The notes under the pieces: generated by a model
What the model was told of the DNA's origin: nothing
What the model saw: only the letters and a program-made list of their open reading frames with translations
The model's database searches: none
Translations under genes and position numbers: made by a program
Shown: positions 11,592 to 25,400 of the stretch, one piece after another
Layout of the letters: each line of letters starts with the position of its first letter
Numbering within the stretch: position 1 is the first letter of the stretch
Assembly: GCF_910591885.1 (NCBI RefSeq)
Contig: NC_063279.1
Location: 682,001 to 746,000 of the forward strand
Length of the DNA: 64,000 nt
From: Bombus terrestris
Taxonomy: Eukaryota; Arthropoda; Insecta; Hymenoptera; Apidae
Reading direction: 5' to 3'

Positions 11592-13987
11592 GTAACGAAT
11601 ATCCTTCCTTCAAAAAGATTCATCCTTTATAATTTGAGGTTTCGTATACGATTCGAAAGTGAAAAAGCAACGAGAGAATCGCATATTCCATTAGAGGTTA
11701 TGTTTTAATTTGATATGTCCGATAACCGTACAGGATACGAGTAAGCTTTACTTCCTTACTGGGTTAAACGTTGGAAATAGTCTATAGTATTTTCATTTAA
11801 TAGAATTGCAACTTTATCTCAATTCGAGGAAGCGTTAACTTATTTTTAATTTTTCACGTGTTAAATCTTTAGGTCGTATGCTCTTTTTTGAGAGTGGGAA
11901 AGATATTTACGCGCGATTAAGGAAAGAATTAATACTCCAATTATGTTACACGATCGTCGAGTTTCACCAAGCATTGGATGATGTTACAAAGAAATACGAA
12001 AAATTCATAAGACATTTTATAAAACATTAATAAGTCCGTATCAGTAAACTCTATATCATGCCAAACGAAGAATATAGTGAATATATGTGTGTAATTCATG
12101 ACAGAATAAATGCCATTTGTTTCGTTAGCAAGCAAGTAAATGAGTGATTTATGTGGAATGTAATGCGTAAATCACGTTATTGTATCTACAATAAAATACG
12201 CATAGCTCGGAAACGCAATTTTTAATCAGTTCATTTTATTCAATTATATCAAAAAATGTAATTACAGAATATCGCAAAACTTTCAAATAAAAGCTTTAGT
12301 ACATATAGATTTTAATGAGATAATTATTCGTTTAAACAAATCTTTATTTTCTTCATATTCGCTTATACGAATGTTTGCAGTATCAAATAGTGCAGAAAGA
12401 GAATTCTACTAATATGTAGGTAAGAGTAAAACAAAATTTGAAATTATAATCTGCGTATTAAAATAAAAGATCTACGCAAGCATTAAAATACAAGGTCGAA
12501 TTTCGTACGGACATACATATCTATGGCGTGAAGTCACGTTTATGACTGCAATATAAGCACGTGTTGCTACGTATCCGCTGCTATTTTACGAAGATAACGT
12601 TAGTAAACGACACTCAAGTAGCAGTTATAATTACTATGACTCGATCTTTTTCTCGACATCAGTAGATTTTTTGATCCAACAACGCATTGTACAAAATGAA
12701 GAAATAAAAAAATAAAAAAGATCGAAGAGAATATTAATTATTAATATCAACTGTTAATATAATATTGTTACACACATTGTAATTGTAATAATGTTGTACA
12801 CGATACTGTTATTTAATATAGCTAATGCTAATACTGGCTATGACACATTTATATTACAAATATCAATATTCTCATGAATATTATCGTATTATCATGCATA
12901 TGGTTATTACATTATTACATATTTACATACAAAGACCTTTGATACTTCGATTTGTTATATTTATCGCGTGTAGACTATATTTATATATCTCTTGTTTTAT
13001 TTACGAATGTATGCTAAAATGCTCTTCCATATTTTTACTTCTACGATGACCGAAGTTGGGGTTCAACTGGCTGTTCCTTAGATTGTTAGAATGTGCAAAT
13101 TGTTCATTTATAAATGTTAAGTAACTGACGGTACTTTCCACCGATAACGCCAAAATGTTTCAACCGCATGTTATGCAATTGCAGAATTATGTAAGCAACA
13201 GTTTCTCAACACTTTGTAGTCATATTATATCTCCGAATAATAAAAATTTCGTATGTGTTGTGTATATTTGAGGTATAAATATGTTTTAGAAACGTTGCAA
13301 GTCGTCCAAATTTTTTGGCTTATTCTTTTAGGTTATAACGAAGTAATTTATAGATCACACAATCACGAATTGCTTAATTCTGTTAGTTAGCGAGATGCTG
13401 AATAGTAATTATGTACTACTTTCTAGCCAGTATCGGGGAAAACTGGTTTTAATAAATACCTAAACTTCCATAAAATAAAAGGAAATCGATCGAGTTTTAT
13501 CACGCAGATAGAATATGTACGCTAACAATAAATGATTGGTAACAGCACCTTGTCGTAAGCGTCACTGATTAAAGCTATGAGATTATATTCTTATCAGACC
13601 TTAACAATGCTAGGAGGAAGTATGTATTCGTATGTAGCTCAATTCGTCTTTGTATATAGTTATCAATTTACGGTATCTCCAGTCTAGTAACAAATCAGTA
13701 AATCTTCGCGTGATCGCCAATCAATCTCTGTTATGCTCTAACGAGTGCAATAAATCACGACAACGAGACTAATTTGTTGAGAATGATTTTCATAAACGAC
13801 AATAATACAATCTGTCACGAAGTACGTACGCGCGAGAAATACTGTATCGTCAAAGCGTATGTAAATCATTAATACCGATACATTGGACGATTGTATTGAA
13901 TTTCACTAGCAAGCAAGATAATATGAAGTAATAAAAAAAGAAGAAAAGAGGAAGGAAGCAAAGGAGCTCTTTCATCTTCCAAACCAT
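11592..13987. other. AT-rich intergenic DNA without a supported gene
   Basis: Only short AT-driven open frames are present (for example 12825-13049 plus and 11941-12135 minus), with low-complexity hydrophobic translations. No RNA gene or mobile element was recognised. Confidence 0.6.
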
Positions 13988-14361
13988 TTAGTAGCTGTTA
14001 CCGAATTTTCTATGGTCCTTAGGTAACGTTTTATACAGCACATATACGACGAAACTTATAGCTGCACACAGAAACAAAGTCGGATATAGTTCTGACTGCG
14101 ATCGCGGAAATAACTCAAGTGACGCAACGTAAACAGCATCATCGACATAATAGCCTATTTTCCTGCATTGAAAACAAAGTTCAAGTTTCAAGGACGGTGT
14201 TGTTCGCACGAGGACAGTTTTCGTCCTGGCGCGATGATTTAACCAAATCTGGCCTGGATATACACGCGCGTCCGATTCAAGGGATTCACGTGGGCGAAGG
14301 ACCAATACCATTGTGATGCTTTCGCAAAGTTTTTGTATGTATCTGCGTCATCGTCGTCCAT
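13988..14361 (-). CDS. Candidate small single-pass membrane protein, two exons
   Basis: Exon 1 is 14361-14264 and exon 2 is 14162-13988, joined in phase 2 across a 101-base intron with a GTATAT donor and a strong TTTTCAATGCAG acceptor, giving 90 residues. An in-frame TAG lies directly before the ATG. The N-terminus is acidic (MDDDDADTYKNFAKASQ) and is followed by WYWSFAHVNPLNRTRV. Exon 2 has KIGYYVDDAVYVASLELFP, then a hydrophobic segment of about 20 residues (YPTLFLCAAISFVVYVLYK) near the C-terminus and a short basic tail (LPKDHRKFGNSY). This suggests a tail-anchored or single-pass membrane protein. No family was recognised. The donor is weaker than usual, so exon 1 could be wrong even if exon 2 is real. 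Confidence 0.4.
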
Positions 14362-17300
14362 CTATCTTATTGCGACCTATATAGAGGCCTTGGAAGCATC
14401 GATCGCAGACAGTGAGGCGCTCTGAAAATTCTCATTTGAATTCTGTCCGATTTTCGCACATCCTTGCAATATCTTTGGATTGGATCGACGAACGATCCAT
14501 CATAAATAGATGGTATTTTTTACTGTGACATCGATGGATGGTTCGATAGACAAATGTATGTACTATTTATTGAGTGTTTGCTTACAGTTTTGTTTGCGCA
14601 AAATGTTCGGTATTCTGTGGGTTGTTTGTTTGTGCATGGATATTGATAGTGTGATCGATGTGATAGGCAGCCTCGTTTGACAGGCAAATGAAGCAGTTCC
14701 TTGGAATGGATTCGAGATTTGAGAATGTATGATGGAATCTTTATCATAGAAAACAGCTTCTATTCTTTATGTGTAAATACTAGGCTCGTAAAGTCTTTTC
14801 TTAAATGATGTACACTTACTGCTGAATATTTGAGTTCAATCGTATGGTGTCGGATATGAAATAGAAACGCTTTTTGTTACGCTTCCGTCAAGCAAGATTA
14901 TCATATCGAGACGAATAAATGAAATCTCAGGTAATGATAGTATCGATGATTAGAAATCACTGACGCAGTTACGAAGTTAATCCGTGCGGTAAAATACGAT
15001 TAAAATAAGAATGTCTGCAAAACTTTTGCAACGAGTAGAAATTAAATGGAACATGAACAGTATCTCGTGCACCGCGATCGAGTATGCACGGTATCAAGTT
15101 TTTGCATTTAAACTCGGTATATTAGATTATAATGAAAACTCGAATGGATACTTTCACCAGAAATCGTTGATGAATATACAATTTCCTCATCGTTAAATTT
15201 TTGAAAGTTATGTTTTAAAAGACAAATGAACAAAAAAGAACGAGGATAGGCAATAAAAATACAAAATTATAATGGAATGTAGGTTACTCACATATTTAAA
15301 TTTCTTAATTTTTGACTATTTTGACATTTAGTCAGGAATGTTCGCTATAAATTACAAGTATAATCATATACAGTTTGAATATTTTCTAAACAATAAGATA
15401 TTTTCAATAATGCAAGTATGTTTACTTTTTGGGGACATGAAATAACTAAGTAGGAAAGATAAACTATAAACATCTATCCAAAATATAAATATACGCTCGT
15501 GTAAATGGTACATACATACACGATACATGCGATGTTACATATATCAAAACGGTGTTCCCAATGCGCCACATAGAGGTCACCTATATTCTTATTTCTAACT
15601 AAGCTAAACCTAACCTATACTTTTATTCAAATAGAGTACAGGAGTAATAGTATCTCGATAGTTTTATTCTTCTTCTTATTCTGCCTGGTGAAATCTACAG
15701 AATGTTTCTCAGATCAACGATCGGTATGATGTACGAACGGAAACAAGCAAAAAAGTTAAGTGAAAATAACGAGGTCCATTCTAGTTGCACGTTCTGACAA
15801 AGGAAACCAAGTAAATACGAACCTCGCGAATTCCTACCGGATGGCCTCGTAGTGGAAAATTTTCTTTCGTATGGACACGTTGTGAAACGGAGCCAAGCGA
15901 GTTTCGCATTACCTACGATATCAGCGTCGTTAAATTCAAATCTTAAGCGTAATATCGTATTGCCGTGACAAAGCTTCGCTGCGCCACCGGTCAACGGTTT
16001 CGTATTTGATTGTGGCGCGATCTTTTACACGATGCCACCGTGAAAATATGCGTAGTCAACAAATCCACATGCTTCACGGGCGCAACAACGTATACGTTGA
16101 TTAAATTCGTTCTGATTACGACGTGTCTGCTCAATATGAAAATAACGCGGTTGCTTTAACTAGATCAGTGTTGGATAATGGTGACAAAATTTCATTCACT
16201 GGTATGGTTAGTATTTGCGTGTCTTTAATTTGACGTAAGTTTACTTACATTCGACTCGAGGTTATGAAATTTATATTTATATATATTTTAAAATTTATAC
16301 CTTTTGATTATATGGAAGTTGTTGATGTTTGCATTTAGTACCGATTAATTTCATAGTTAGGATGAAAGCGAGAAAGTGAGATACGCAGTGGCTCATGAAA
16401 ATATTTGAACATACCACACAACTTTATTATGTTACATGTATATTATGTGCATTATACATTTGTTGAAACTTTTATACATTTTCAGATTCGTTCTAAATTT
16501 TACCAATATAATCACGATACATGTGTCCCGTTACAGTGCTAATGAGATTTCAAGATGTTTTGTATGAAAAAAATTTTTGTACGTAAAAAGTTTCTAGAAG
16601 CGTTCGAATGCTTTATATTCGATTAAATACTTTATATTTATGTTCGTGTTACTGTATATTTCAAAGATATTTCATAGGATTCCTTCTAATATCTTTCCAA
16701 TGTTACTCATTTTATATACAAATTTCTGGTGCTATCAATTAAACGAAAGAATAACTGAAACAAGTTGCAGAAAAATAAATATCATATATCCAAGTATATA
16801 AAAATCTCGGTGAAATAAGTAAGATACTGTGTTAACAGCTCATAGATTTTGAATGCGACGGACATCCATAAAGCATGTTAATGCTTTGCGATTTTAAAAC
16901 GAAGGAACGTCGTTCTGGTACATGCATAAATATGTATTTGTCACGTACAAGTCATACGGTAACGTCGTGTCAACTACTTGCAGTTTTTGCATATGAAAGG
17001 GCGTGTCGCCACATAAAAGAATCACATCTTTCGTTTTAATGCGATTGGGATGCGTAACACGCGCCGATCTTTTATTCTGAATCAAAGACAACGAAATTTT
17101 ACACGAGTAAAAGATTTTATTGAGCAATGGCTTAAAAAAACGACATCCCCAAAGTATTTTTGCCACAAACAATTCGATCCTAATTGAAATTTAAATTTTG
17201 TGTAACTCTTTAAAATCCTATTCGAGAAAGAATGAAATTTTTATATCAAAGTGTGCAGCGAAGTTGTTGAAATTGTTGTTCAACGAATTGTAATTAATTC

Positions 17301-20300
17301 TTAAAGTTAAAAATATTCCATCGTATTGCAGATGGAGGTTGCAGTTGTTGTCGCAGTCCCTTTTCTCCATTTTACCCGAAATTTTCTTTCTTTATCATTG
17401 TAAAGGGTCATTTTTTAATCTTTTCCTTGAAACGAGTTTGTTAGCCCTCATCTCGCTGCTTAAGTGACACTAAATTTTCCTCAAGAGGTAAATCTTTGTA
17501 TTAGTAATCCTTTGTCGAATATATTTGGTGACTAAACGTTAAAGAATTACAACTAACTTTTGGTTATTTTTTTTAAATGTTGAGAGTCTGAAAAAAACAA
17601 TTATATTTTTTTCTACTATTAAATAGGCACGCTAAAATATTGTTTGCTGTACAAGGTGAAACGCGAAGTTACAAATCGGTTAGAAAATGATGAAACCGTA
17701 TCCATCTAGTTGAATACGATGCTCGAAAGTGAACAGTCTTTAACGTGAAAAAAGTATGGAACGTAAAGTACGATGAAAGTATACAAAATTGTAATAAAGT
17801 TGCGAAATTGTTTCGCACTCTTTAATAATTCTCTATTAATAATTGTCAGACACAAAAATTTGTCTTTAAGCTATTGGACATACTCAAACGAATTCGATGC
17901 GTTTTGACGATGATGATGATACGAGAAAACCAAGCCAACGGACTCCAATTCTAAAACTAATTTTTGTTGGCAGATCGAGCTCGTAAAAAATAACGATGGA
18001 GAACCAAAGAGGAAAGAAGAAGATAACGAAAAAAGAAATTAATTAAGCCGATGATTTATTCGCGTCTGTTATTACCGGTCGAAAACGCCGCTCGATAATG
18101 TTAATGCGTCGATTGGTCTGAGGGATGCCGACAGCTGTTCCCGTAATTGACAGAGGTGAAAGAGACGTCTGCGGCAATTCGCTCGAAACGAGGAGTCAAC
18201 GATGCCGTTAACCTCGATCCCGAATCGGCCAAGTAGATCGGTACCGATTTACGTTGATCGAACGAATCGACATAACGTCGACGATGATTCTTTCGTTTCT
18301 AATCATGGATTCGACCTATGCCCACTATGTTTATTATTAGGCGATGGAAACGAACGAGTACGTGTACGAACGATTACGCGAACGTTAACCGGAGGTCTTG
18401 CTAAGGCGGCTCGATTCGAGCTGGAGTAATTAAGGAGCGCGTCGGCCGACTGGTTTCGATCTTAATTCTTTATTTGACGAATGCCAGTTAGGCGACGCTG
18501 TTTCTCTAGGATTCCATCGCGAGAAATACAGTAGTCGCGCAAAGAAACGGAAAACCGAACCAGGCTATTACCCAAGGAAAATCCAATGCCAGTGACTGCC
18601 AAATTAATGGGGATCGTTCGATTCTTTTGGGAAAAGTAAAGAGGTTGTATTTTATAATTACTATTTATATATAATTAATATTTTATAATATAATTTCCTC
18701 TTATCTCGTTAAAATGTTCTTGCTTGGGAAGCTAATGTACGATAGCGCTTTTTCATAATAAGGAAGTAGGAATACGAGATACAAATTGCCTTACTATTTT
18801 AATTCAAATGCTGCTTCCGAAGGAAATGAAAATAACGTTGCTATATCGTATAACTAATTCTTTATCGAAATCAAATACGCTCTAGTTTTTCTTCATCAGC
18901 TTTAATCCGTATTCTATTTCGAAGAAGAAGGTACGTCGACATTCGTGATGATACGTTTATCGATATTGTTAACAAAAGCTGTTTATTACGCGTAAAACGA
19001 TATTGCGTGCATTCCAAGAAGACACACAGCACAGATACGCAAACGCTGAAGTAACAGACACAATAAAAGGAAGTGCAAATTGAAAAAAAAAAAAAAAAAG
19101 AAAAAGTGATTAAGACGCATCGCTTTAATCTGCATTCTGCGCACACATCGATAGCAAGGTGTCAACGATGTTATTAACCCTGATCCTCGGAGAATTGGAA
19201 CAGGCTCGAAATAAATAACGATGAGATCATAAAATTGACGAATCTCGAATGTTGACACGTGCGCGAGCGGTTATCTGAGCGGTGTCGATGAAACGGAAAA
19301 CGGAAAATATGCGAAATTATGTGAGTCACCTATCACCGTGAGAATACGTATTCGTTAAAGAATCGTATTTCAGCCGTAAGACAGAAACGTTGATCATATT
19401 TTATTTTGCTCGTACGAATTTTGATAAAGATCGTTGAAACCAGTTTCGAAGAAGGAGCTTTTAAGTTGCGTTTAAATCAATTTTAGAATTGCAGCCATGG
19501 GCGAGATTCCAAATCGTACGAAAATATGACTAAATGTCCGATGCATTTAAATATTTCCAACGACATCTCCAGTCAAAGTATGAGACGACGTATTGTCACG
19601 AGATAGCAATTATCACGACGATATCGACATGTACCAGCGCGATTATTTCAAAGCTATTAAGAAAATGTTTCTGTTATTGCATGTTGTCATCAGTAATACC
19701 TACATATGTAGGTATTCGCGTGGCATGCGATAAACTTGCTTATGGATAGTGAAATCCGGTAACACTGCGAACAGATAATCAAATTCCATGATTGATGATC
19801 TACGTCGTAAAATAATCAAACGAAACTGTTATTTTTAGCCAAGGATATTTACGACTTCAAATATTATCTTTCTTTTAGAACGTTGTCTGGAGGAAGAAAA
19901 CCATGAATGAACGTATATGTTTCATAATTCTTGATTCAGATCGCAGCAAGCCAAGAAAACAGTTCTCCCTTTTCGTCGTCGAGAGTGAAAAGAGAATGAA
20001 ATAAATTATAGTTGCCAGGGAATTTCAGAATCGATAATCCGTGATTCTGCGCTTTTAACGCCTATTATATATGATTTGCTGTTTCGTTCCTTTTGCTACT
20101 CGGACGATTCGTCACGAGAAACGATTTAGCCGATTCGAAGATCTCGAAAGGACTATCGAGATGGCTATTGAATCGCGAAAGGAAGAATGCACGTATAACA
20201 CGTGTAAGCGAAAAGGTAATTTTATTTCTAGCACTCTTTGTGCCTAAGAAACGCTGCTGTAAATTTATGTTATCGATTATTTTTTTTCGCTAATACTTTT

Positions 20301-21179
20301 ATGCACAGTTGCAATATGTACATATAAGTGCGTGCATTATCGATTGCATGGAAAACATCATTGATATTTATTATTCTCAAATTTATAGACATCTATAGAT
20401 AGACTAGAGTCTTATGGAGATTTACAGATAAACGTCTAAGACTACAGAATTCCTTATTGTCGAGGTATTAAGAAATAACGAAATTCCAGAATTACGTCTT
20501 TTCTACGAAAACTCATAGTCGTTCGTTTTCCCACTTTTTGCGCAGAGACGTTAGTCTTATTCGATAAAAGTTTCCGTGTCGATTAACAGGGAAGATACTG
20601 GAACGTCCTTGGAAGAAACGAAGCAACTGTATAGAACTATGCGCTAGTTGGCAAAATTTCATTTTAAATGAAATCGCCCTATCGTTACTGCGAAACAACA
20701 TTTTCCCCTTTTGCCAATAGTTACGGCAAACAGATCGATTCGCATCGGCCGTGTCCTTTGGTCCGATTCCAGATTCGGTGATCGGTGATTTTACGTTACG
20801 ACCAATTCCACGCTCAACGACGACGATTACCGATTGACTCCGGCACAGGATAATAGGGAGTTAACGAACGGAGGGAAAAGTTAAAGAGCGTGGGGCGCGC
20901 GAGGAATTTAGAAATTCAGAAATTCAGAAATTCCTAGGAAGCGTTACGGCGCTGGATGTGCCAATCTGCCGATATCGTTAACCTTGATTCTATAGCAGGC
21001 CGAAGATCGGCCGATGCAAGACGATTATTAAGCCTGATAGGCGGATAATGATGCAAAAATGCGTTCAACGTAAATGGATTTGGCATGTGCGATGGGAGTG
21101 GCGAATGGTTTCGCAGGCGAAAAAGGAGACGGGTGAAAGAAAAATAGGTAAAAACGAGCGTCACGCGTCGGGCTCGAGG
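14362..21179. other. Intergenic DNA with a composition shift from AT-rich to CpG-rich
   Basis: No gene could be supported. The DNA is AT-rich to about 18 kb and then becomes visibly richer in CG and CGA words, a character kept through the transporter gene. A poly-A run lies at about 19082-19098 and an AGAAATTC triplication near 20907-20933. Open frames at 15695-15994 (minus, no ATG start) and 18202-18429 (plus) lack splice and family support. Confidence 0.55.
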
Positions 21180-22486
21180 AGGGGGTGAGACGTATAGACA
21201 AGAAGGCAGAGGGGAGAAGGGAGAATCGTTCGGTTAGTTGATGTTATGTGACGGAGAAACGAGAAAGAGAAAGGTAGATCGAAGAAGAGGAATAGAAAAG
21301 AAGAAAACGATGAAGCAGAGGAAGAAGAAGAGAAAGACTGTGGAAGTGGTGGCAACGACGCTGGCCCTGCCGACGGTGGTGGTGGTGGTGGTTAGCGTTG
21401 TCGGTAGAGGTGGTGAACATCGTCCGAGAACCCGGAGAAGTGAACGTTGACCGTGATCAGGAGGGTGCAGTGGGGGTTCGAGGTTGTGTGGAGCACGATG
21501 GTGGGGGAAAAGCATAGTTACCGAGAGGAGCTTAGCCGTTAGGTCGTTGAGTGGTTCGTGGTTGTGCGTGCGTGTGCGTGCGTGTGCGTATGTGTGCGTG
21601 TGCATGTACGGTCGTGGGTACGCATGTATCGGATACGAGGAAAGGGACGAAGGAGGTACTGCCGTTGAGAAGAGTGGGAGAAAGAGGCGACGGAACTGCG
21701 CGCCCGCGGCCTCCCACGTCGCGAATCATTCCTAGCCGAGTCTTTTCGACGCTCGCGACGCTTCTCCAGTTCCATTTCCAGAGACACCGATCCTTTTCGA
21801 TATTTCGTCTTTATGCACGCTTGTCCGGAAACGACACGGTTCTGCACGTCGTGACAGCGTGTGCGCCTTCGCTGGCTCCGAGTGGTGTCCACGTACCAAA
21901 AGCTCCCAATTTCCACGCACGATTCTCTGCTACGTATACATACGTACTTCCTATTTAACCCTTCTGCCTTTCGGCGGAAGTTTCGCCTGTTCGGTTCTCC
22001 GACTCCCACACTCGCAGATTCCTTTAGCCTAGACACATCCCCCAAGAGCGGCCGAGAGACGGAGGCAAGGAGAAAGCGTAGAAAATAGTCTGTAAAGAAA
22101 GGAGGAGGATCAGTGCAAGCACGTCCGTTCGTGAGGTCGATTCGCAATCGTCGAAAGTAAAACGGTTCGTTGGTTCCCGCCCGACAACGCTGTGTAGTAC
22201 ACGCGGTTCTCCTAGGATATATACCGATACGCCACCCACCGTTTGTGTATGTGCTACTTTGTCTGCACGCGTGTCGCTACCATACGATCACGGCTGCGGT
22301 GTTCGCACCTTCCAGAAGTGAATTCGACGATTCGGAGCGGACAGCAGCCGGACCAGCCATTTTAACCGCCTGATTTGATCTTCGATCGATCGATCGATCG
22401 GAGAGAAACTAGCTCGTTTGAGCCCGAGAGTAAACGTACAGAGGCTCATTTTTAATACACGAGATCGATCGTGATTTTTAACCAGG
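21180..22486 (+). promoter_or_regulatory. GC-rich promoter and 5' UTR region of the transporter gene
   Basis: This stretch directly precedes the transporter ATG and is the most GC- and repeat-structured part of the 5' side. It has a long purine-rich strand (about 21246-21337), a GTG run (about 21377-21394), an alternating GTGCGT tract and a CGATCGATCG run at about 22383-22400. An in-frame stop (TGA, 22472-22474) lies just before the start codon, so the last part is untranslated. The transcription start and any upstream untranslated exons cannot be placed from sequence. Confidence 0.5.
21556..21605 (+). repeat. Alternating purine-pyrimidine GTGCGT tract
   Basis: Irregular repeats of GTGCGTGC and GTGTGC over about 50 bases form an almost perfect alternating purine-pyrimidine run, the type that can adopt Z-DNA. 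It lies about 0.9 kb upstream of the transporter start codon. Confidence 0.8.
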
Positions 22487-25400
22487 ATGTCGCACAAGAT
22501 GCTGAGCCAAGGAGCGCCGGTTCACGGGGGCAGCTCACAGGTGAGTTTTTCTATCATTAGCCAATTATTTTCCCTTTCTTTTCTCTAAACGGTTCCGTTT
22601 ACGTTCGATCCTCTCATCGATCGCTCGCTAGCTTTCTAATTATTCGCCAGTGTAATTGGAAAATAACGCGATTCTCTCGCATAGCAGTTGCGCGTTGCGT
22701 AACGATGTTCCATTAAAAATTCGCAGTGAAACGCTGACGAAACAGGTTTATTGGCGGATTAACGGTTACATCGTCGAATAGAAGCGGTCATTTGATTGCG
22801 TGAGAATTAATTAAATCCCGACGGAAGTGTTCGACCGCGGCACGCGTATAAATAGACGTGAGACATCGCGAGACAAATCAAAATTAACACGACCGAAATG
22901 GAAGCGCCCATTTACAAACAAAAATTCGCATACCGTTCGTAACCTGCAACGTACGAACTATTACCAAACTATCTCGTTCGAGAGGCTGCGAAATATAAGC
23001 TAACCAATTATATGGAACCTGTAAGCGATTTACGAGGCGCTCGTAGTCTACAGTCTATATACCGTAGTGACGATACGTAAATTCGAAACCAAGCAACCTA
23101 GTATCAGAGATAACGATGTTAGTCTTTCCGACGGAAGCACGGAATTGGCGGTTTAATCTTCACCTACAGACCACTGTCTCTCAGAGCAGTTTGAATGTTT
23201 ATTTCATCGTCGTTATTTCATCGATCCAGTGAACAATTTCAGAGCCTACTCTGGCGTACAAGTAATTGCAAAACATCTTGATGAGAAAATATCATTTTTA
23301 TTTATTTATATTATAGTTATAGACGAAATAGTTGTTTATAAAATCGTAATTTCAACGAGCGACCGATCGAATTTTCATCGATGCGAAAAAAATCGGTACG
23401 CGAACGAAACGACATTCGTAGGCGATTCCTCGTTCGAATACGTGGAAGTCTGGCTGGTGTATTGGAGCATGCGATCGCCACGTGTTTCTCTTTTTTCTCT
23501 GTTTCTCTTTTTCTCTGTTTCTCTTTTTCTCTCTGTCGATTGCCGCGAATTCCAGCATCGCACGTTGCTTACGAAGCATCGACTCATCAACCAATCGTTC
23601 CAACCTGAATTAAGTGTCACGTGAAATTAATAAAACGAGGTCGAGAAAAAGTGCGCTGTTTCGCTAATCGCTTCGTACTCTTTCCCCTCTCTGTTCCCTC
23701 TCTTCTTCCTTCGCTTATTTATTTTTTTCTTGTCCATAAGTGTTTCGCGGATACTTTCCATTGTTACTCAATCGTGAAATCATTGCACGTAACCCGTGAG
23801 TTGGGCGGTTATTAGAACGCGAGAATGTTTCCGTTTCGTAGCGGAAATCAAATTCCTCTTCGTTTCGCTTCCAGGATTACGATGAATCAATTACGACGAC
23901 TTTTTTCTGGTATTGACCAAGTTTCGCGATCGCGTTAAAATAGATTAATTCGCCGTCTGTAAAAACAGAGATGAAGTCTGTTAAAACAGAACGAAACGGT
24001 TAGAACGAAAATGGGGCAATTACGTTCGAAGTTTGGAGCAGCGAGATACGTTCGTTATGATTATTTAAGATCGTATGGCGAGATTAACTCGTACAACTGC
24101 GATGACCTAAAAGAAATTCATTTCTGATCATTGGAAGCGAAGGAAACTGCGTAGTACGAACGAGAATATACATCGATTAATTTCTCTTTCTTTCCAATTC
24201 GGTACAATGAATTCCTTGCATTTATTCTTTATGATTTAATTGTCTACAAATTTTCAGAATTATATTATTAATAATACACCGAAGAAAGAATAAATCTTTT
24301 TGCGATGAAAATACGATTAAACGTATTTTTTAGCGAAAGTTAGTTTTCCAGTCTTGGATTAAATCCGTTCGTCTGAATCAGCGAGCACTCGAAGGCAAAT
24401 AAATATTTTAAAGTATATGAACAGTCAAATCAGAATTTTTCAATGACGGTTAACTGATACGGAAGTTGGAATCTGTTACGATAAAATTATCGTTTGTATG
24501 GTTTTCTTTTTTTTTTTTTTTTTTTTTCGTGATATCGTGCGTGTCCTGTTAAGTAGCGCGATAAGCGACGAGCGTTTAATAACAGTGATATTCGAAGGTT
24601 CGTGACACAGAGGTAGCCATTTTCTTCGGAGATATCAACGATCGATAGGATAAGGACCGAAAGAATTCGTCCAACCGATTATAGATACGGACTGAACGAA
24701 AGAAATTCGGGTCGTAAAGAAACAAAGTTCTTTGTAACGTTCGTCGATTTGCAATTGTAAATTGTCGCCTTGTGATCGAACTATGACTTGCACATATGCA
24801 ATTGTTGCGATCAACTCTTGAAAAATTATCGTCATTATCGTTATCTTTCGACGATTTTGATACCGGAGACATTGGCAAACCTTGGTTCGTCAACTCATAT
24901 TTGAGTCACCGATAAAACTTAATTAAGAGTAATTGTATGAAACGAGACGAAGGATAAATAAGAGAGCGTGGGTTGGTGGTATAGGTACGTATACGAAACG
25001 TCGTTAGAAGAGCGTTACACGCGTTATCAAGAGCCAAGTGATAAAATGCAGCTACGAATCACGGCTGATTCTCTGCCACTGTTTACTTTCTAATCTAACG
25101 AATTCAACGGGTTCTTGCCACATCGTCCTGCACCAACGTCTGTCAATTTAATCGCGAGATCTAACGTCGAGGCGCTGTGCCCGGACCGCGATCGCGAGCT
25201 GGTTTCTCCTCCGTAAATCGCAATTTCTTATTCCGCCAATGTGAATATGCTGAATCGTTGGATTTAACAAAGTCTGAAATTCTACGCTCTTTCGATTCAC
25301 CCGGGGAAAAGCGAGAAATTCGAAAATTTACACAGATTGTTATAACAGTTTTCTTTCGATCATTTCGTAATAAAAATTTCCAAGTATCTAATTTCATATT

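Noticed and set aside
15594..15618. Telomere-like CCTAACCT
   Set aside because: Fewer than two full copies of the insect TTAGG unit; common by chance in AT-rich DNA.
15695..15994. 99-codon minus-strand frame with varied composition
   Set aside because: It starts at TTG rather than ATG and has no convincing splice partners; kept only as a weak possibility.
18202..18429. 75-codon plus-strand frame with CPLC motif
   Set aside because: A single Cys pair is not a zinc-binding domain, and there is no exon context.
21539..22147. 202-codon open frame on the minus strand
   Set aside because: It lies in GC-rich promoter and 5' UTR sequence where stops are rare, reads through the GTGCGT tract and resembles no protein.
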